DNA of 64,000 bases from Neodontobutis hainanensis (Eukaryota; Chordata; Actinopteri; Gobiiformes; Odontobutidae), in contig JALDNG010000874.1 in assembly GCA_024349245.1 (NCBI GenBank), positions 1 to 64,000 on the forward strand. Reading direction: 5' to 3'. The translations under genes were made by a program, and so were the position numbers. The notes under the pieces were generated by a model. It was not told where the DNA came from, ran no database searches, and saw nothing but the letters and a program-made list of their open reading frames with translations. Positions 11,731-23,700 of the stretch are shown here, piece by piece. The number at the start of each line of letters is the position of its first letter. Position 1 is the stretch's first letter.

Positions 11731-12337
11731 ATCAACTAATTTGAAGATACCAAATAACTGATTTACTCCTTGGGGATTAATAAAATTGAAGTGAATAAGA
11801 AACAAGTTGTCTGTAAACAAAGCTATCAAACTTAGATGCAAGGTCACAGTGGCCAGTGCGAAACCACCTGACAGCACTGGAGAAGGATATAGCATTATCA
11901 TTCCAGTCCAAACGCCTTTGCTTCAACTTTATCTTCAAGTAAGACCATAAGAAAGCAAAATTACCTCTGGACAGATGTTCTCTGCCCCTCTTTTGGAAAA
12001 AGGATAGCTGCTGTGTCTGGTCTTTGAGTAAGCAAAGTCCACAATGGTGTTTCTTTTAGTCCTCTGCGCAGTTGCTTAATCTGTCTTACGACTCGTCCAA
12101 TCACCTAATAACAATAATAAGGAATAAAAGACAAGCATAATAATTGTAGTGGAGAGTTGTAAAATGTATGTAGTTTCGTTTTCAATTTTTTTATTCTCAC
12201 TTCACTCACCGCATGAATTAAAAGTTTTTCAAAAACACTTTCGGTTACTTTTGTTCAGAGGAGGAAGGTCCCATGCATAGGCCAACTCCTGTATCTGCTG
12301 TTTTTCCTTTTCTGACAGGTTGGATTCTCCTTCCAAC

Positions 12338-12341
<4 letters not shown>

Positions 12342-12382
<41 letters not shown>

Positions 12383-12386
12383 ATAA
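12342..12386. repeat. (TA)n microsatellite at the acceptor of HECT exon 11, copy 1
   Basis: An alternating TA run begins a few bases from the exon edge (TATATAAAAAG/TTGGAAGG on the minus strand). It is interrupted by TTT. Confidence 0.8.
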
Positions 12387-12504
12387 ATACAGTTTATATA
12401 AAACTTTAAGCAAAATTCACATTTTACCAACTACAGTTATAAAGAAAATATAGAAAAATCTAACTAAGACATGTCTGTTAAGAGTCTCAGTCAACCAGGC
12501 CATC

Positions 12505-12598
12505 TAGAAGAAAAAAAGGGTTAAAGCCAAAGCATCTGGACGTAGGTTTGAAGGTGAACCTTGTCCAGATGCTTTGGATTTAACACTTTTTTTCCATC
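12505..12598. repeat. Long foldback hairpin in a HECT intron
   Basis: Two perfect 15-bp arms (CCAAAGCATCTGGAC at 12527-12541 and its complement at 12563-12577) extend outward with few mismatches to about 35 bp. They enclose a 21-nt loop that has its own short stem. Counterparts are near 25843-25934, 38805-38899 and 55591-55680. It may be a small foldback element (MITE-like) or a structured RNA segment. Confidence 0.6.
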
Positions 12599-14635
12599 TT
12601 CAAACTAAGAGATATGAGAGAAACATACAAGCTTGGTTGTGTCACGAATGTCGAGGTCCGGACAATCCTCTACAGTGACAGTTGATGTTTCAGGACTGCC
12701 ACCAAGTAGGACATGCACAAAAGCTGGACTAAGTCCTGAAAGACATGGCCCTCCATGGAGAAAGAAGTGACCCATCATTCTCCCTGCCACAAGGAACAGG
12801 TCACTTTAAACAAGAAAGTGCGACGGTTCTCCATCAAAAAGCCGAGTGACACTGCTATTTGCTGTGAAAAAAATTATGTTAGAAAGCAATTGGTTTTCTA
12901 AATTTGTACGGATGTTTCAATATTTGTGAACTGTAAATTCTTAAATCCTTGATGATTCATTTTTATTAAATGTTTCATAATAGCAATGCATTATAATTTA
13001 ATTGTATAGCAAACAGCATGGGCATATATGCATAAAATACATACCAAAATGAATGTGAAATCCAAACTTTAATTTTTCCATGCAAGTTGAGAAGAAAAAA
13101 CGTGTAACCCCAAGTCCAATAGCAGTATCCCTGTACAACAAAATTTTAATAGTAGGCTTAATTATTATTTGACAACTATAACTTTTATTTGGTTTTACCT
13201 TCAAGTCTGCAAATCAAGGGGCGTGCACATTCCACATTGGTTTGCTTATAAAAATATAAGGGTCATGTCCTGTTCTGCAGGACTTTTCCTGATGTCCATG
13301 CATAGAGTTAACGGACTCTTCATTGCATGGATTTGGAGATAATACTCCGCACACTGAGATATGGCCTTACTTAAGTCACTAATAGATGACCAATCTAATA
13401 AGAAACAGTAAAAAGCAAATATAAGGGGTTCAATACATAAATCTAATATGCATGATTAAGAAATTGAATGTCTCTATCTTAACAATGCTTTGATGGCTGT
13501 TCTATAATTAAAAAGACACTTTGAATATCACATACCCATGGAAGTAGTCGCTGAAGTTATGGATGGTCCAGGAACCACTGCTTGTTCCTTTTCACTGGGA
13601 TAAACTGCAAGTGTCACTTGACTAAAATAAATAAAAAAATAAAAAATAATTATACACATATGTAACAAATGCAAGAATGACAACAGGCTTGGTTTATTTA
13701 ATGTCAAAACACTGTGAAGAGACAATAGAAAAACACTGATAAAATTATTCTTTCGTATAAAAGGGTTATTCAGTCTAGATATTGAATCCAACCAATAAAA
13801 CCTCTTTAAAAAATTAGAAAATAAAAAGATACCTTTCACCACATGTAGATGCGTGCTGCTCTATCCGATCAGATTTAAACATTTTCAGAAAAACAGGACA
13901 GGACTGAGCTGTTGGAAAATAGAAAGATGTTTTAGTAAAACATAATTATGTGAAAGGACATAAATATGAACTAGGTTCCTAAGTTTTAAATTATGGTGTA
14001 GTAAGAAGTGTAGGTTGTCGTAAGGACAGACAAATCATACATTGTTCCTCAACCAGATGAGCTGTGTCTTCCTTAGGCCCGTCACTGTCGACTTCAATGA
14101 TCAAACAGGAGTAAATATAATACTTTAGAAGCTGCAGAGGTACAGCAACACCACACTTGTGACATGTGGCTTTTGCCATACGCTGAAGGCTCCATCAGTT
14201 AGTTGTAGTGGACTTCTATCAAGATCTTCTTGGACAGGGACTATGAACAGTTTTTACCCCTTGAGCAACAGACTTCAAGAGTCTGCCTGTATAACCAGCA
14301 TCGTCAGGTGACACAAGGGACAGTTTACCGCTTCCCCATCCACCTGTCAAAATTAAAAATTATTTAAAAGTGCAGCCAAACATAGATTGCATAGTATAGT
14401 TTTTATAGACATTACTGCAATTATATTAAATAAACTAACCTTTGCTTCTTGTTAAAAAAATAAATCTCTGCTTACCAGCTGCTTTATAAAGTAGCCATCC
14501 ACCTGTTACTGTTTGCAGTTTTGGAAATAGAACTTTGAGGGCGTCACATAACTGTAGGTGAAAAAGTACAAAAAATTGACATTTCATCTCAAAACAAACT
14601 TATTTAATATGCATTGCACACACAATTAATATAAC

Positions 14636-14638
<3 letters not shown>

Positions 14639-14685
<47 letters not shown>
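14639..14685. repeat. (AT)n microsatellite at the 3' edge of HECT exon 3, copy 1
   Basis: The coding reading GLGPRT runs straight into the repeat with no recognisable donor between them. Confidence 0.8.
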
Positions 14686-14686
<1 letters not shown>

Positions 14687-16640
14687 CAGTCCTTGGACCC
14701 AACCCAGCCTGCATATGGGTCACTGTCTGGGTCACTTTCTCAAGCTCACTTGGAGTTTTTTCACACTGCTTTGGTAGCAAATAGAAAGACACCTCGAGTG
14801 CCTTGATTTTTTGGCTGGGATAACATTTGTTGCTGGAAAGCGATTCTTTCCCGGCCTTTAGTAAAAATGCCTGGAAATGTTCTATGGTGAAAAGCTTTTG
14901 ATTAAAAATTTAAATACAAGTTTAAGGTTTTTTTTTCATTAGGTAGGCAAATTTCGAATGGAGTGTTGCAGTACAGGTGGTTGGGGAAAAACATGCAGTC
15001 AGCTTGTTAGGAGATTCCTGAGACCAGTTTATACTGGTTTTAAGCCAGGTCCGTGTGTAAACATATTTAAAATGTTTTTAGAAGAAATTAGCATCTGTGG
15101 TGAGGGATAGAATTCTGAACAGACAATGAAAAACTATTTACAACATAGCCGTAAGAACTTACATTAAAACCTATAAATTAAGAATTTTACTAACTTGAAT
15201 TTGCTAACTGTATACTAATTTGCTCATTAAATAAACATACAATGTGAGGTACATTCATTAATGTATTCAAACCAGGCTCTGACATTACCTACAAGTAGCA
15301 GAGTGGTTGTCATTTGCCAAAACCATCTTAATTTGTAATAGTTTGTGGATAAGGCCAATTTCTCCAATGAAAATGTATTATGACCATGCCTCCAGTAGCC
15401 CCCATTCTGTACTTTAGGACATTCTGTTTACAAACTTTTAAATGGTCTATATCAAATTGGTTTAACATATGACACTTTAATGCCTGCAGTTTGATCTGTG
15501 AAAAGAAAGCAGTACTACACTAACAGAAAAAGCTGAAAGTTTATGCTAGTAAACTAGCTTTGGTTTTTGGCCTCTTCTCCCGGCTGTATTGAGGGGACCA
15601 GCACATTAGCCCAAACCGCACGATCCTATCCCAGTGGAAATGCGCTAAAAAAATTAAACACACCGCAGGCATATGCCATATTAGTTCTTACCTTGTCATT
15701 TCCATTTGAAGCGATGGTCCAGTAGAATGGTCCCTCCTATCCAGCGATAAAACATTTAGTATGGTCAGACTTCAAAATAATGCGTAAAGCACAAGTGTGT
15801 ACTACACCTTGCCTTAGCTTCAACGCTCGCTGTACTTGGCTGTCTTTCAGTCAATAAATCCAGCAAACGCCTGGCTGACTGGACAATTTCAACTTGGTTA
15901 TTCTGAAATAACACAAATGTTTATCGCTACTATATGTGACAGACCTTCAGTAGAAATACAACAGAACAGGAGTAAAACAGTATCTAACTTAGCACCCTTG
16001 GCGCATCAGTTGCAGGTCCCGCCATGTTTGTTGTAGGTTATTACCATGGTCATCCTCCATAGCTGCTATTGTCCCCTAGTGATTACTTAACTACTAGTCT
16101 ATTTAGTGTGCTTGAGCTTTATAACATTTATTAGAAGTAACATGTGTTTTTTAAAAAACGTCAGATATTGCATGCTAGCCTATATAAACTTTGATATCGA
16201 AAGATGAACTTACTGCAGTGTTGCTGCTGGCCGCCATTGTTCAACTGGCTTGCGCTGTATTGCTGTGTTTACCAACGTGACCAGGTCATCGCTGCGTGAT
16301 TGGCTGAGGATAGATCGACTCACACAATATCGATTGCAATTCCTCGGTACTCCGGATGTTCCATGAACTTCTTTTACTGCGTATTTTACACTGTGAATTT
16401 CGACGGTTGAAGTTGAGTGGTCGAAAACATATCTATTTAATATTTATACGGCGATTTTTTTTATTTTGGATTTTGAAACTTTGATAATATCTATTGAAAT
16501 TTCTAACTTTGAAATTCAGTCACTAAAATTCAAAGACAAAAATATTCAAACATATGTTTTCAGTGATAAAAAAAATCAGAGTTAGAAATTCACAGGTATT
16601 TAAAATTCAAAGTCTGATGACACAAATAATCTTCCATATG

Positions 16641-17440
16641 TGTGCGTCTGCTTTGCTTCTCCTTGCAAGGATTAAAACCTGGCCATTGCTTATTAAATTA
16701 TAATCTGTCTCCGTGTCTCTCTGGATAAATATAAGGACATAGAAAATTCTTATAACACATCTCCTTTGTCTTTTTAACATTAAAAACAGGAAGTGGTCAC
16801 ACCAGTTCTTTAAATGGTGGATCTCATGCATGTACCACAGAGGACCAGTCCTCTTTATACAGTAGGCTTAAGATCACTGTATCGTCAGAGAACTTAATGA
16901 TGGGATTGTTGCATAGACGGCTCCTGCATTCATTTGTGTAGAGTGAAAAAAGGAAAGGAGAACTCACACATTCCTGTGGGACACCTGTGTTAGAGTATTT
17001 GACCGTAGAGAGAACACCATTTACTTTTACTTGCTGTTGTTAAGAAAAAATAAAACCATTGAATAATAAAATGATTAACATGCAAATCAGTCAATTTCTG
17101 GACCAGTAGCTGTGGTTGTACTGCCGAATAAAAGTCAACACATAAGTGTTTTATACGTGTTTGTAAACGAGCAAGTTGCAGGGGATCTTTAGCATGTTCA
17201 CAATGATCTTTTCAAAACATTTCATTACAACAGATGTCAAAGCTACTGGCCTTAAGTTGTGAACAGCAGGACAAAATACTTAGGGTACAGGGATGATTAC
17301 AGATTTCTTCCACAGAGCGGGGACAGTGAAGCGCGATAATGATTGTTGATAAAATTGAGCACCAAGCAGCAGTCAGTTTGGAAGCAGAAGTCCTCAGTAA
17401 GATGGCAGGATCTAGGAGCCATCTGGTCTGGCAGATTTTT
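16641..17440 (-). mobile_element. Non-LTR retrotransposon RT fragment, copy 2
   Basis: On the minus strand the order is LRPVALTSVVMKCFEK (near 17206-17258), a region resembling GVPQ...SPFL, and then FSDDT (near 16879-16893). These are reverse-transcriptase blocks of an L2/CR1/jockey-like LINE. Stops and frame changes break the frame, so it is a fossil. The unit boundary cuts this LINE at its 3' side, so the duplication breakpoint lies inside it. Confidence 0.75.
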
Positions 17441-17891
17441 ATTACAGACATAAACTATGTAAAACTATGTATGTAACCTACAGTATGTAGGGTTAATAGT
17501 TGGACAACAAAAGCAACTCCACTGGGGAGGGTCCAAGTTCTCAAAGTCATTGAGCTCATAGCTCTCAGTGTCATTAGAAGTAGAGAGCTGGATCCTGCTG
17601 GGATTCTTATTAGCAATGCACTGGATCTATTGACAATTATAACACAGAATATATTGCTTTCATTAGCAACGTTTACCAGGTTTATTACTAGTTTAGAGTC
17701 TACTTCAACTTTCTGGGTTAAAGCTGGGTTATTATTATTATTATTATAAAATCAACCTAAACTATCTAACTCTGTGGAGTCAGGTGTTTTACTGTAAACC
17801 AGAGGAAAGTCCCAGACAGTCGGTGGGTCATGTTTGCTGAAATGAGCTCTGCCTTATCCTAACCAGACTGCTTACACTGCTGATGTTTCAG

Positions 17892-18505
17892 AATGAGTTT
17901 TGACCAACCAGAGAAGAGCTTTGACCCTTTAGATCGGACCCTGACATTAGTCAATGGAAAGGATGACTTGGATCACTTTTGTAAATAGCATTGTTTTGGC
18001 GGCGTGGACATGAACAGAAATGTTATAAAGATGTTTATCAGCTTGTCAGCTCCTGAGGACGGTGACGGCTTCTTAAAAGCACAACTCTCCTGTGGTCACG
18101 CAGTTTCTCCTGAACCTCTGACAGAAACATGGCGCCACCAACTGGAGGAGGTATGAGCTTATGTCTATAAACAGAATTAGTTTTGCATTCAGACCCCTGA
18201 CTCATTGTGTCGCTTCACAAAAAGGACCTAATATGACACGTACTGGTAACACATGTGTAACTTTAAAAGTACTCACATTTTTAGACATATCTGTGAAGAC
18301 GGTGCAGCCAACACTGAAAAAAAGGCTTCTTTTGTTTTTAAGGGCAAATACAGATTCAGATGCACTGCTCTGCTCAAGTTGAGTTCTGCTTTGTTTGTCC
18401 TAAGCTCACTCCGGAGTGGCCCCCAGACAGACCTCCATACCAGTGTGGCACAGGAACTAGACACCCCTTCTGCTCTGTAACTGTTATAAATGCAAGAATT
18501 AACAA
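17892..18505 (+). pseudogene. RBR-type E3 ligase exons R1-R2, copy 2
   Basis: R1 (17892-18150) ends in donor GTATGAG; R2 (18285-18505) follows acceptor TTTTTAG. R1 encodes KMFISLSAPEDGDGFLKAQ and then SCGHAVSPEPLTETW, the start of the RING1-like region in a fish family of RING-between-RING ubiquitin ligases. R2 encodes GKYRFRCTALL in one frame and VEFCFVCPKLTPEW in another. In the family these belong to different domains (RING1 side and IBR/RING2 side), so R2 looks like a collapsed, frameshifted fusion. A TAG stop follows DHFCK in R1. The IBR exon R3 lies about 4.3 kb downstream. Confidence 0.65.
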
Positions 18506-18869
18506 GTAAATAGCACCAATACCACCAGTTATTTTTGTTCTCATCTTTTATGCTCTACCAATGCTATACTTTACTTAAAATGGCACTTTGTTCTTTACTT
18601 TCTTCCCCTCCTCTTTTACCAAACCCCTCACCATTATGGCTACAGCTTGTCTCCACTAATGCACTCAGTAATATTATCAGAATGCATGTATTATCTCAGA
18701 GAAGCATATAAATGATGAAAGTTTATTCTGTAAAATGTAACTCAGTGTATTCATATTTCATGTTTCATTTCTGAACAATCATATGAATGAACTAAATAAC
18801 AATTACAATGTCTCTGGCAATAAAGGAAGGACATAGCCACAATATCGCTCAGACCGCTGTGTAGACCTG
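18506..18869. other. Intergenic or intronic stretch of the unit, copy 2
   Basis: AT-rich sequence between RBR exon R2 and the LINE fragment. I see no gene in it. The equivalents in copies 1, 3 and 4 (from 5844, 31866 and 48293) are the same. Confidence 0.4.
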
Positions 18870-19650
18870 TCACAATCGCGAAGCAAGTTCCTAGTTTGTG
18901 AATCTCGTTCACTGACAAAGGCAATAAACGTTTTTCTGATTCTGATTCTGATCAGGTTTTATTATTGTGTCATGCTTGAAACACAAGCCCGGCCCAAATG
19001 TGCTTACAAGACACTCCCAATTAAACCAAAGACCAGATACCAACACTAAATGGAGTGAGTAAAGCAAACCAAAAAAAAGTGTATCACAAAAGTAAAAAGC
19101 CAACCTGGTCACAACATAAATTCAAATAAAAATTATTCTAAGACAAGGTAATCAAACATAAAATAGACTATACAAATGTCAAATTAAACTATGCTGAAAC
19201 AAAATAAACTAAAAAGACTATACATAAGTTGATTAAAGCTACGCTAAAACAAAATAAACTATGCACAGTACAAATGTGAATAAATAGTGTATAGTGCAGG
19301 TTGTGTAACAGGTATTGCACGTTACAAATATTGCACGGTGAGATTCCACATGATTGTGGAAATACTGCTTGGTGAAAAGAGTTTCTGTGTTAGCAGTGTT
19401 CATTGTAGAGTCTGACAGCAGCAGGAAGGAAAGCCCTGCAGAATCTCTCCTTCACACACCGAGGGTGGAGCAGTCTGTCACTGAAGCTGCTCTCCAGAGC
19501 TGACAGGGCGTCCTGCAGGCGGTGGGACTTATGGTCCAGCATAGATCACCCACTTACCGCACTGAGTCCAGAGGACAGCCCAGGACAGAGCTGGACTTCC
19601 TGATGACCTTGTCCAGCTTCTTCTCTCTCCCTCTCTGTGATGCTGAGAGG
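18870..19650 (-). mobile_element. LINE 3' fragment, copy 2
   Basis: This is the same insertion as in copy 1. The protein-coding end lies near 19560-19630 and the TTCTGA-repeat tail at 18932-18953. The clade is not assigned. Confidence 0.65.
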
Positions 19651-20433
19651 GAGAGAGAAGACAGTAAAACTATTAAACACATGCACATATTTGTTAAACA
19701 GATGTACATTAAAACTGAATAATGTGGTGTCTACCTTTTGTGTGCTCAGGAATCCTCTCCAAGAAGCCTGAAAAGAAAAAAACATGCTTTAGTCTCAGGA
19801 GAATAGATCTGGAGATTTGAACAAAACAATCCAATATACATATCTTTTCTTTGTTTTCTTCTTTCTTATCCTCTTTCCTTTGCTTTTCATCTCTTTTAGG
19901 CCTCTTCCTGCGAGAAATCAGTTTATTTAACTTGAATTAGACTCTTTACTCTTGTCTGTCCATGAAAGTCAGATTACTTTTACTTCTGTTACTTTTTCAT
20001 CTTACATTGTACTTTCTTCCCTCTCCTTTACTTTTGCCCTTTGTTTACGCTCCTCTTTTTGCACAAGCTCCTTGTCTATAGTTTACTGCTGGGTCTCTTT
20101 AGACTGTCACCTTTTGGAGAAGCAGAAGAAAAACAGCAAGTGAAAGTGTAAAACATGTTAATCAACCCCAGGTACTGAATACTCACCTTTTATAGTTTCA
20201 TTTGTTTAAGGAGAACATATCATTTGTATTTTTCACACAACACAGCAAAAACATGGAACAAGTCCAACTGGAAGAGCTAATGAACCTATTTAAACATGTC
20301 ACACCACACTAAACCCTCTGACACACAACACACTATATACAATATTTACAAATGTTATACTTATCCTGAAATGACCCTGAGTCCTGCCCCTAAGTCCCAG
20401 CACGATTTCACTCAGAAGAAACACTGAAAGCGG

Positions 20434-21207
20434 TCAGTTCTTAAAAAGAGTAAAAGTGCTTCTCCTTTTGAATTGGCCTTTGTGGTTTATCTGACCTTTT
20501 CCAGTGTTTCCACTCGAGCGCCGGTCCCTCATGTAATCTTCCATCTCCTTCACCCAGTCCGGCTTGGGCCCAGGAAACAAGGGGACCGGCTCCTGGGGTC
20601 TGGGAGGTGTGGCAGGGGAGGGAGGTGCCCTGGAGGGAGCAGAGGAGACAAGAGGGTTAGTGCAGGGAGCACAGGGAGGAGGCACCAGGGGCTCACGAGG
20701 AGCAGCTGGGGCCTTCCGAGCCTCAGAAGGAGAAACAGAAACATCCAGAGCAAAGGAGTCTGGGAGCAGAGAGAAGCTCAGCTGAGGGACCTGAGCAGGA
20801 GGAGGAGAGATAGCAAGAGAGCGAGCGCAGCGAGAGAAGGAGCCAGAGCTAAGCTTACGGACCTTAGCAGGACGAGAGAGAGCAAGGGAGTGAGAGGGAG
20901 GAGAGGAGGAGCAGGAGGATGAGGAGGAAGGACTAAGGTATCTAGCACGAGACTTAAAGACGCCAGAGGAGCTAGAGGAGCGAGTGGAGCGAGTGGAGCG
21001 AGAGTTAGAGTCAGAAAAAGAGCAAGAGCTTGAAAAGAGTGTCTCCTGAGGAGAGACAGACACAAAGGCAGAGTTCAAGGGGCCTGTGGAGGAGGCAGGT
21101 GCAGAGAGAACAGGGGGTGTGTGGGGTGTAGTGAGTGTGGGCAGCCTGTGCAGGAGGAGCACGTCGGGACACCCGGGCCTCGTCGTCCAGGAGAAGCGCT
21201 GGGCCAT
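20434..21207 (-). CDS. Ser/Pro-rich candidate protein, copy 2
   Basis: An open frame of about 257 codons from ATG 21207-21205 reads a low-complexity Ser/Arg- and Ser/Pro-rich protein. Its C-terminal part has a more ordered PKPDWVKEMEDYMRDR segment. A good acceptor (TCTCTCCACAG) precedes the exon at 21222, and a possible donor (GAAAAG/GTCAG) lies at 20496, after which the frame reads on to a stop. Downstream on the same strand are a Lys/Glu-rich exon-like segment ending at 19907 and a 33-nt exon-like piece (19735-19767), so the gene may have several exons. I do not recognise the family. The purine-rich repeat content means it could be non-coding. Confidence 0.4.
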   Translation of the reverse strand: MAQRFSWTTRPGCPDVLLLHRLPTLTTPHTPPVLSAPASSTGPLNSAFVSVSPQETLFSSSCSFSDSNSRSTRSTRSSSSSGVFKSRARYLSPSSSSSCSSSPPSHSLALSRPAKVRKLSSGSFSRCARSLAISPPPAQVPQLSFSLLPDSFALDVSVSPSEARKAPAAPREPLVPPPCAPCTNPLVSSAPSRAPPSPATPPRPQEPVPLFPGPKPDWVKEMEDYMRDRRSSGNTGKGQINHKGQFKRRSTFTLFKN

Positions 21208-21649
21208 CAGTGAACAGAGATCTGTGGAGAGAAATACATCTGTTAAAATCCTCACATCATGTGATGCCATTGTGTGATTCATCAAAATAAAGCAAAGCCA
21301 TGAGGCTCTGAGGTCTTTTTAAATCCATGTCTGAACATGGAACTGTTACTGATTCAAGTCCACCATGTACTTTCTGTCTAGTGCCATTTTCTATAGTTTC
21401 ATGGACACTAGCACAATGTACCAATACAGAGAGTACTTTTAAAGCAGCACTGTTTAATCTTAAACCATCTTTTACTCATAAAGCCTCAGAGTGATTTTGA
21501 CCAATCTCAGATCAAACCAGGAGAATATGTCCACGTTCAAAGACATTATTATTCACTAAACTACTAAAATTATAGCACTTTAATGTGCAGAAAGGTTACA
21601 GTGTTGTTATAAAGTTGTTAAGAGTTATTTATGAATAATCATTTGTCCT

Positions 21650-22209
21650 CATTACAATCTGGATAGATTTACTTTATGAATAGATCTTATTTTTTCATAA
21701 TAGCTACAAAACTAACACAAAAACATAACTGTACATTTTCATTAACAAATATGTTCAACAAACTCTGCTTCTACATGTACCTGGTTTACACAGGATTCTC
21801 CTAAATTACTTTTTGAAACCTATTGTATTATATTTGGAAATGAATCAACATAAAACAAATTTATTTTCTATAATTAGGTACTGGGTTAAATACAAAATGT
21901 ATAATATAGAAATTAATCAAAATACGTTGCAGACAGCTCTCAATTTAAATGTTAGCCTCCTGTGCGTTTTGTTGCTTTCATTAATATGTCTGTGTAAATG
22001 GACTTTTACATTATTTCTGATAGGCTCTAAGAACAAACAAAGTCACAACAAAAATACACATATTCTGAGTTAAAATTTACCGTGAAACATCATTTAAACA
22101 TCGACAAAAGACCATTTTGCTCAAATATATTGGTTCATATAGTTGCTGTGCAGATTTAATGGGAAAGCCCATAGGAAATAACATGAACATGGAAATCTTA
22201 AAATCTCAC
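21650..22209. other. AT-rich intronic stretch, copy 2
   Basis: This is mostly the putative intron 1 of the Ser/Pro-rich gene. An 86-codon plus-strand frame (21813-22073) is Leu/Asn-rich with no family motif and looks incidental. Most of this stretch is deleted in copy 1. Confidence 0.4.
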
Positions 22210-22440
22210 CTTTTCTCTCAAAAGGTCTCGTAGTCCTGGTCAGTAGGTGGTCAGTAGAAGTCTTAGTAGGAAATGTCCGCAGTTAAAGTCTCCTTTTGAA
22301 GAAATCGTCGAATCAAACTCAAGATTTGCACTTTTTTCTCACAGCCAGAAGTTTGCAAGTTTTGCAAGAACGTACTTGCTAGGAGATGCTCTTAGCAACC
22401 GGCACCTGTACGTGGTTACGTCAGCACGTGCACCGCTGTA
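22210..22440 (-). other. Candidate non-coding first exon of the Ser/Pro-rich gene, copy 2
   Basis: On the minus strand a GAGAGAAAAG/GTGAGAT donor occurs at 22210, about 1 kb upstream of the acceptor at 21222. The stretch above it has no long open frame and carries CRE and E-box motifs, so it may be a 5' UTR exon and promoter. In copy 3 the exon base before the donor is changed (AAAAC/GTGAG). Confidence 0.35.
22416..22430 (-). promoter_or_regulatory. CRE plus E-box upstream of the Ser/Pro-rich gene (copy 2)
   Basis: TTACGTCA (a CRE-type site, TGACGTAA on the minus strand) at 22416-22423 is followed by CACGTG at 22425-22430. The same CRE is at 9088-9095 in copy 1 and 52191-52198 in copy 4, and is deleted in copy 3. 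The position upstream of a splice donor on the minus strand suggests a promoter. Confidence 0.4.
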
Positions 22441-22849
22441 GTATGCTAACACTGGTGATGGATATTCATATTTAAAAAGTGAACTTGGTTATAATGACAC
22501 AGGCAGTATGTAAAGTGTTGAAGTAGCAGATATATACCGTTAATACTTGACAGTTACAGTCGAGGAAAGAAGTGGAAGAAAGCTTTATAATCACATCCTG
22601 CAACTCAAACGTGGCACCGCTATTTTAGCTGTGAAAGTGCTGCCACCCTGTGGTTCCAGGGGACATGGCTATCTTTTTTGTTACCTGTTGCCCACTTTAA
22701 AGAAAACTCATTAATGGATGCTACAACAACAACAGGAAAACAATACATATTTAAAACGAATTTAATATAACATAAATAAATAATAATAATTACACACGGA
22801 TAATGTGCCATTACAAATGATGAAAACCTGTCCTGTTATCAAGTTTGAA

Positions 22850-23098
22850 AAGGTGGCCTCTCCCCCATACGGGCCTGTCCCACATGTGGTAAACTGCTGG
22901 AGCATAACACATAGGGCTGTAAACACATGTGACAGATGTAAGGTTATGTTCTGTTTTGTGTGCTTGAACATCGATCCAAACTGTACAAATTATTACGAGC
23001 CACGCTCCAGTGGTGTGGCTCTCCATCAGACCTTGATACCAGTGTGGGCAATGAGCAGTGAACTCCAGATAGATTTAAACATGTGGGAAAGGTGGTGA
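22850..23098 (+). pseudogene. RBR-type E3 ligase C-terminal IBR exon (R3), copy 2
   Basis: This has the same cysteine pattern as copy 1, with IRACPTCGKLLEHN upstream of the shared TAG and the same frame break before CDRCKVMFCFVCL. The stop at 23096-23098 lies about 1.05 kb from the end of the convergent HECT gene. Confidence 0.65.
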
Positions 23099-23503
23099 AT
23101 GTTTGATATCTGAGACAAAACATACATCATTATGTGTAAAATAAATCTGAGGAGTTGTCTCTTTAAAATATCAGTACATGTGGGTGATCTAATATTACAT
23201 ATTACATACTTCAATAATGCAACAAATAACTTTTCAAACTACTTTTTAAAACTTGTCTTTATTTTGTTTTACACATCATAATTAACTGTAATCATTAAAA
23301 AAAAGTGTAAGAAATGATGAGGAGGCTGCGTGTATACATTAAACTGATTGTACAAGGTTCAAATGTGGAATATACATTTACATTTATATACATTTAGTCC
23401 TTTAGCAGACGTTTTCCTTTAGAAACCCTATTATTTATGTTCATATATATTCATACTTGTGTAGATGTGTCACATTGAGCAGTTCTGGCCCTGTGAACAG
23501 ATT

Positions 23504-23700
23504 TTATGGAGGTGGCAGAGTGGTTAGCACTCAGGCCTAACAGCAAGAAGGTCCTGGGTTCAATTCCCATCCAGGACAGGGCCTTTCTGTGTGGAGTTTG
23601 CATGTTCTCCCTGTGTCTGCGTAGGTTTCCTCCGGGTACTCCGGTTTCCCTACCACCAAAAACATGTACAATAAAGGACTATGGAAATGGATGGAAATTA
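23504..23700 (+). mobile_element. V-type SINE, copy 2
   Basis: Same insertion, lying between the ends of the RBR and HECT genes. One C is missing in the CCCC run near 23650 compared with copy 1. Confidence 0.8.

Larger units (their letters stand above)
10823..16237 (-). pseudogene. HECT-type E3 ubiquitin ligase, copy 1
   Basis: The exons, from 5', are 16214-16237, 15692-15736, 14686-14881, 14476-14551, 14041-14343, 13833-13908, 13536-13621, 13199-13394, 13045-13130, 12629-12861, 12210-12336, 11965-12104, 11119-11231 and 10823-11040. Exon 3 is intact only in this copy: its six-A run joins HFQAFLLKAGKESLSS to IKALEVSFYLLPKQ. Lesions are frameshifts in exons 5, 8, 9 and 11, a TAA replacing GAA in exon 10 (LV-stop-SDL), and a 2-bp loss in exon 13 (CATATGG). 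The final exon with ASTCFEILRIP is intact. Called a pseudogene, with homopolymer assembly error as a caveat. Confidence 0.7.
4930..16640 (+). repeat. Tandem array unit, copy 1
   Basis: This is the first of four head-to-tail units. It is shorter than copy 2 because of two deletions: about 928 bp at 5208/5209 (copy 2 equivalent 16930-17857) and about 645 bp near 8966 (copy 2 equivalent 21646-22290). The second junction has a TCCT microhomology. The unit holds a LINE piece, RBR exons, the Ser/Pro-rich candidate gene, a SINE and the HECT gene. Confidence 0.9.

Noticed and set aside
20473..20922. Plus-strand 149-codon ORF (and its equivalents) opposite the Ser/Pro-rich frame
   Set aside because: It is the antisense of a purine-rich, stop-poor sequence. 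Codon content is Arg/Gly-rich low complexity with no supporting splice sites or motifs.
21813..22073. 86-codon plus ORF in the copy 2-4 specific stretch
   Set aside because: AT-rich and hydrophobic, without family motifs. It is identical among copies only because the copies are recent.
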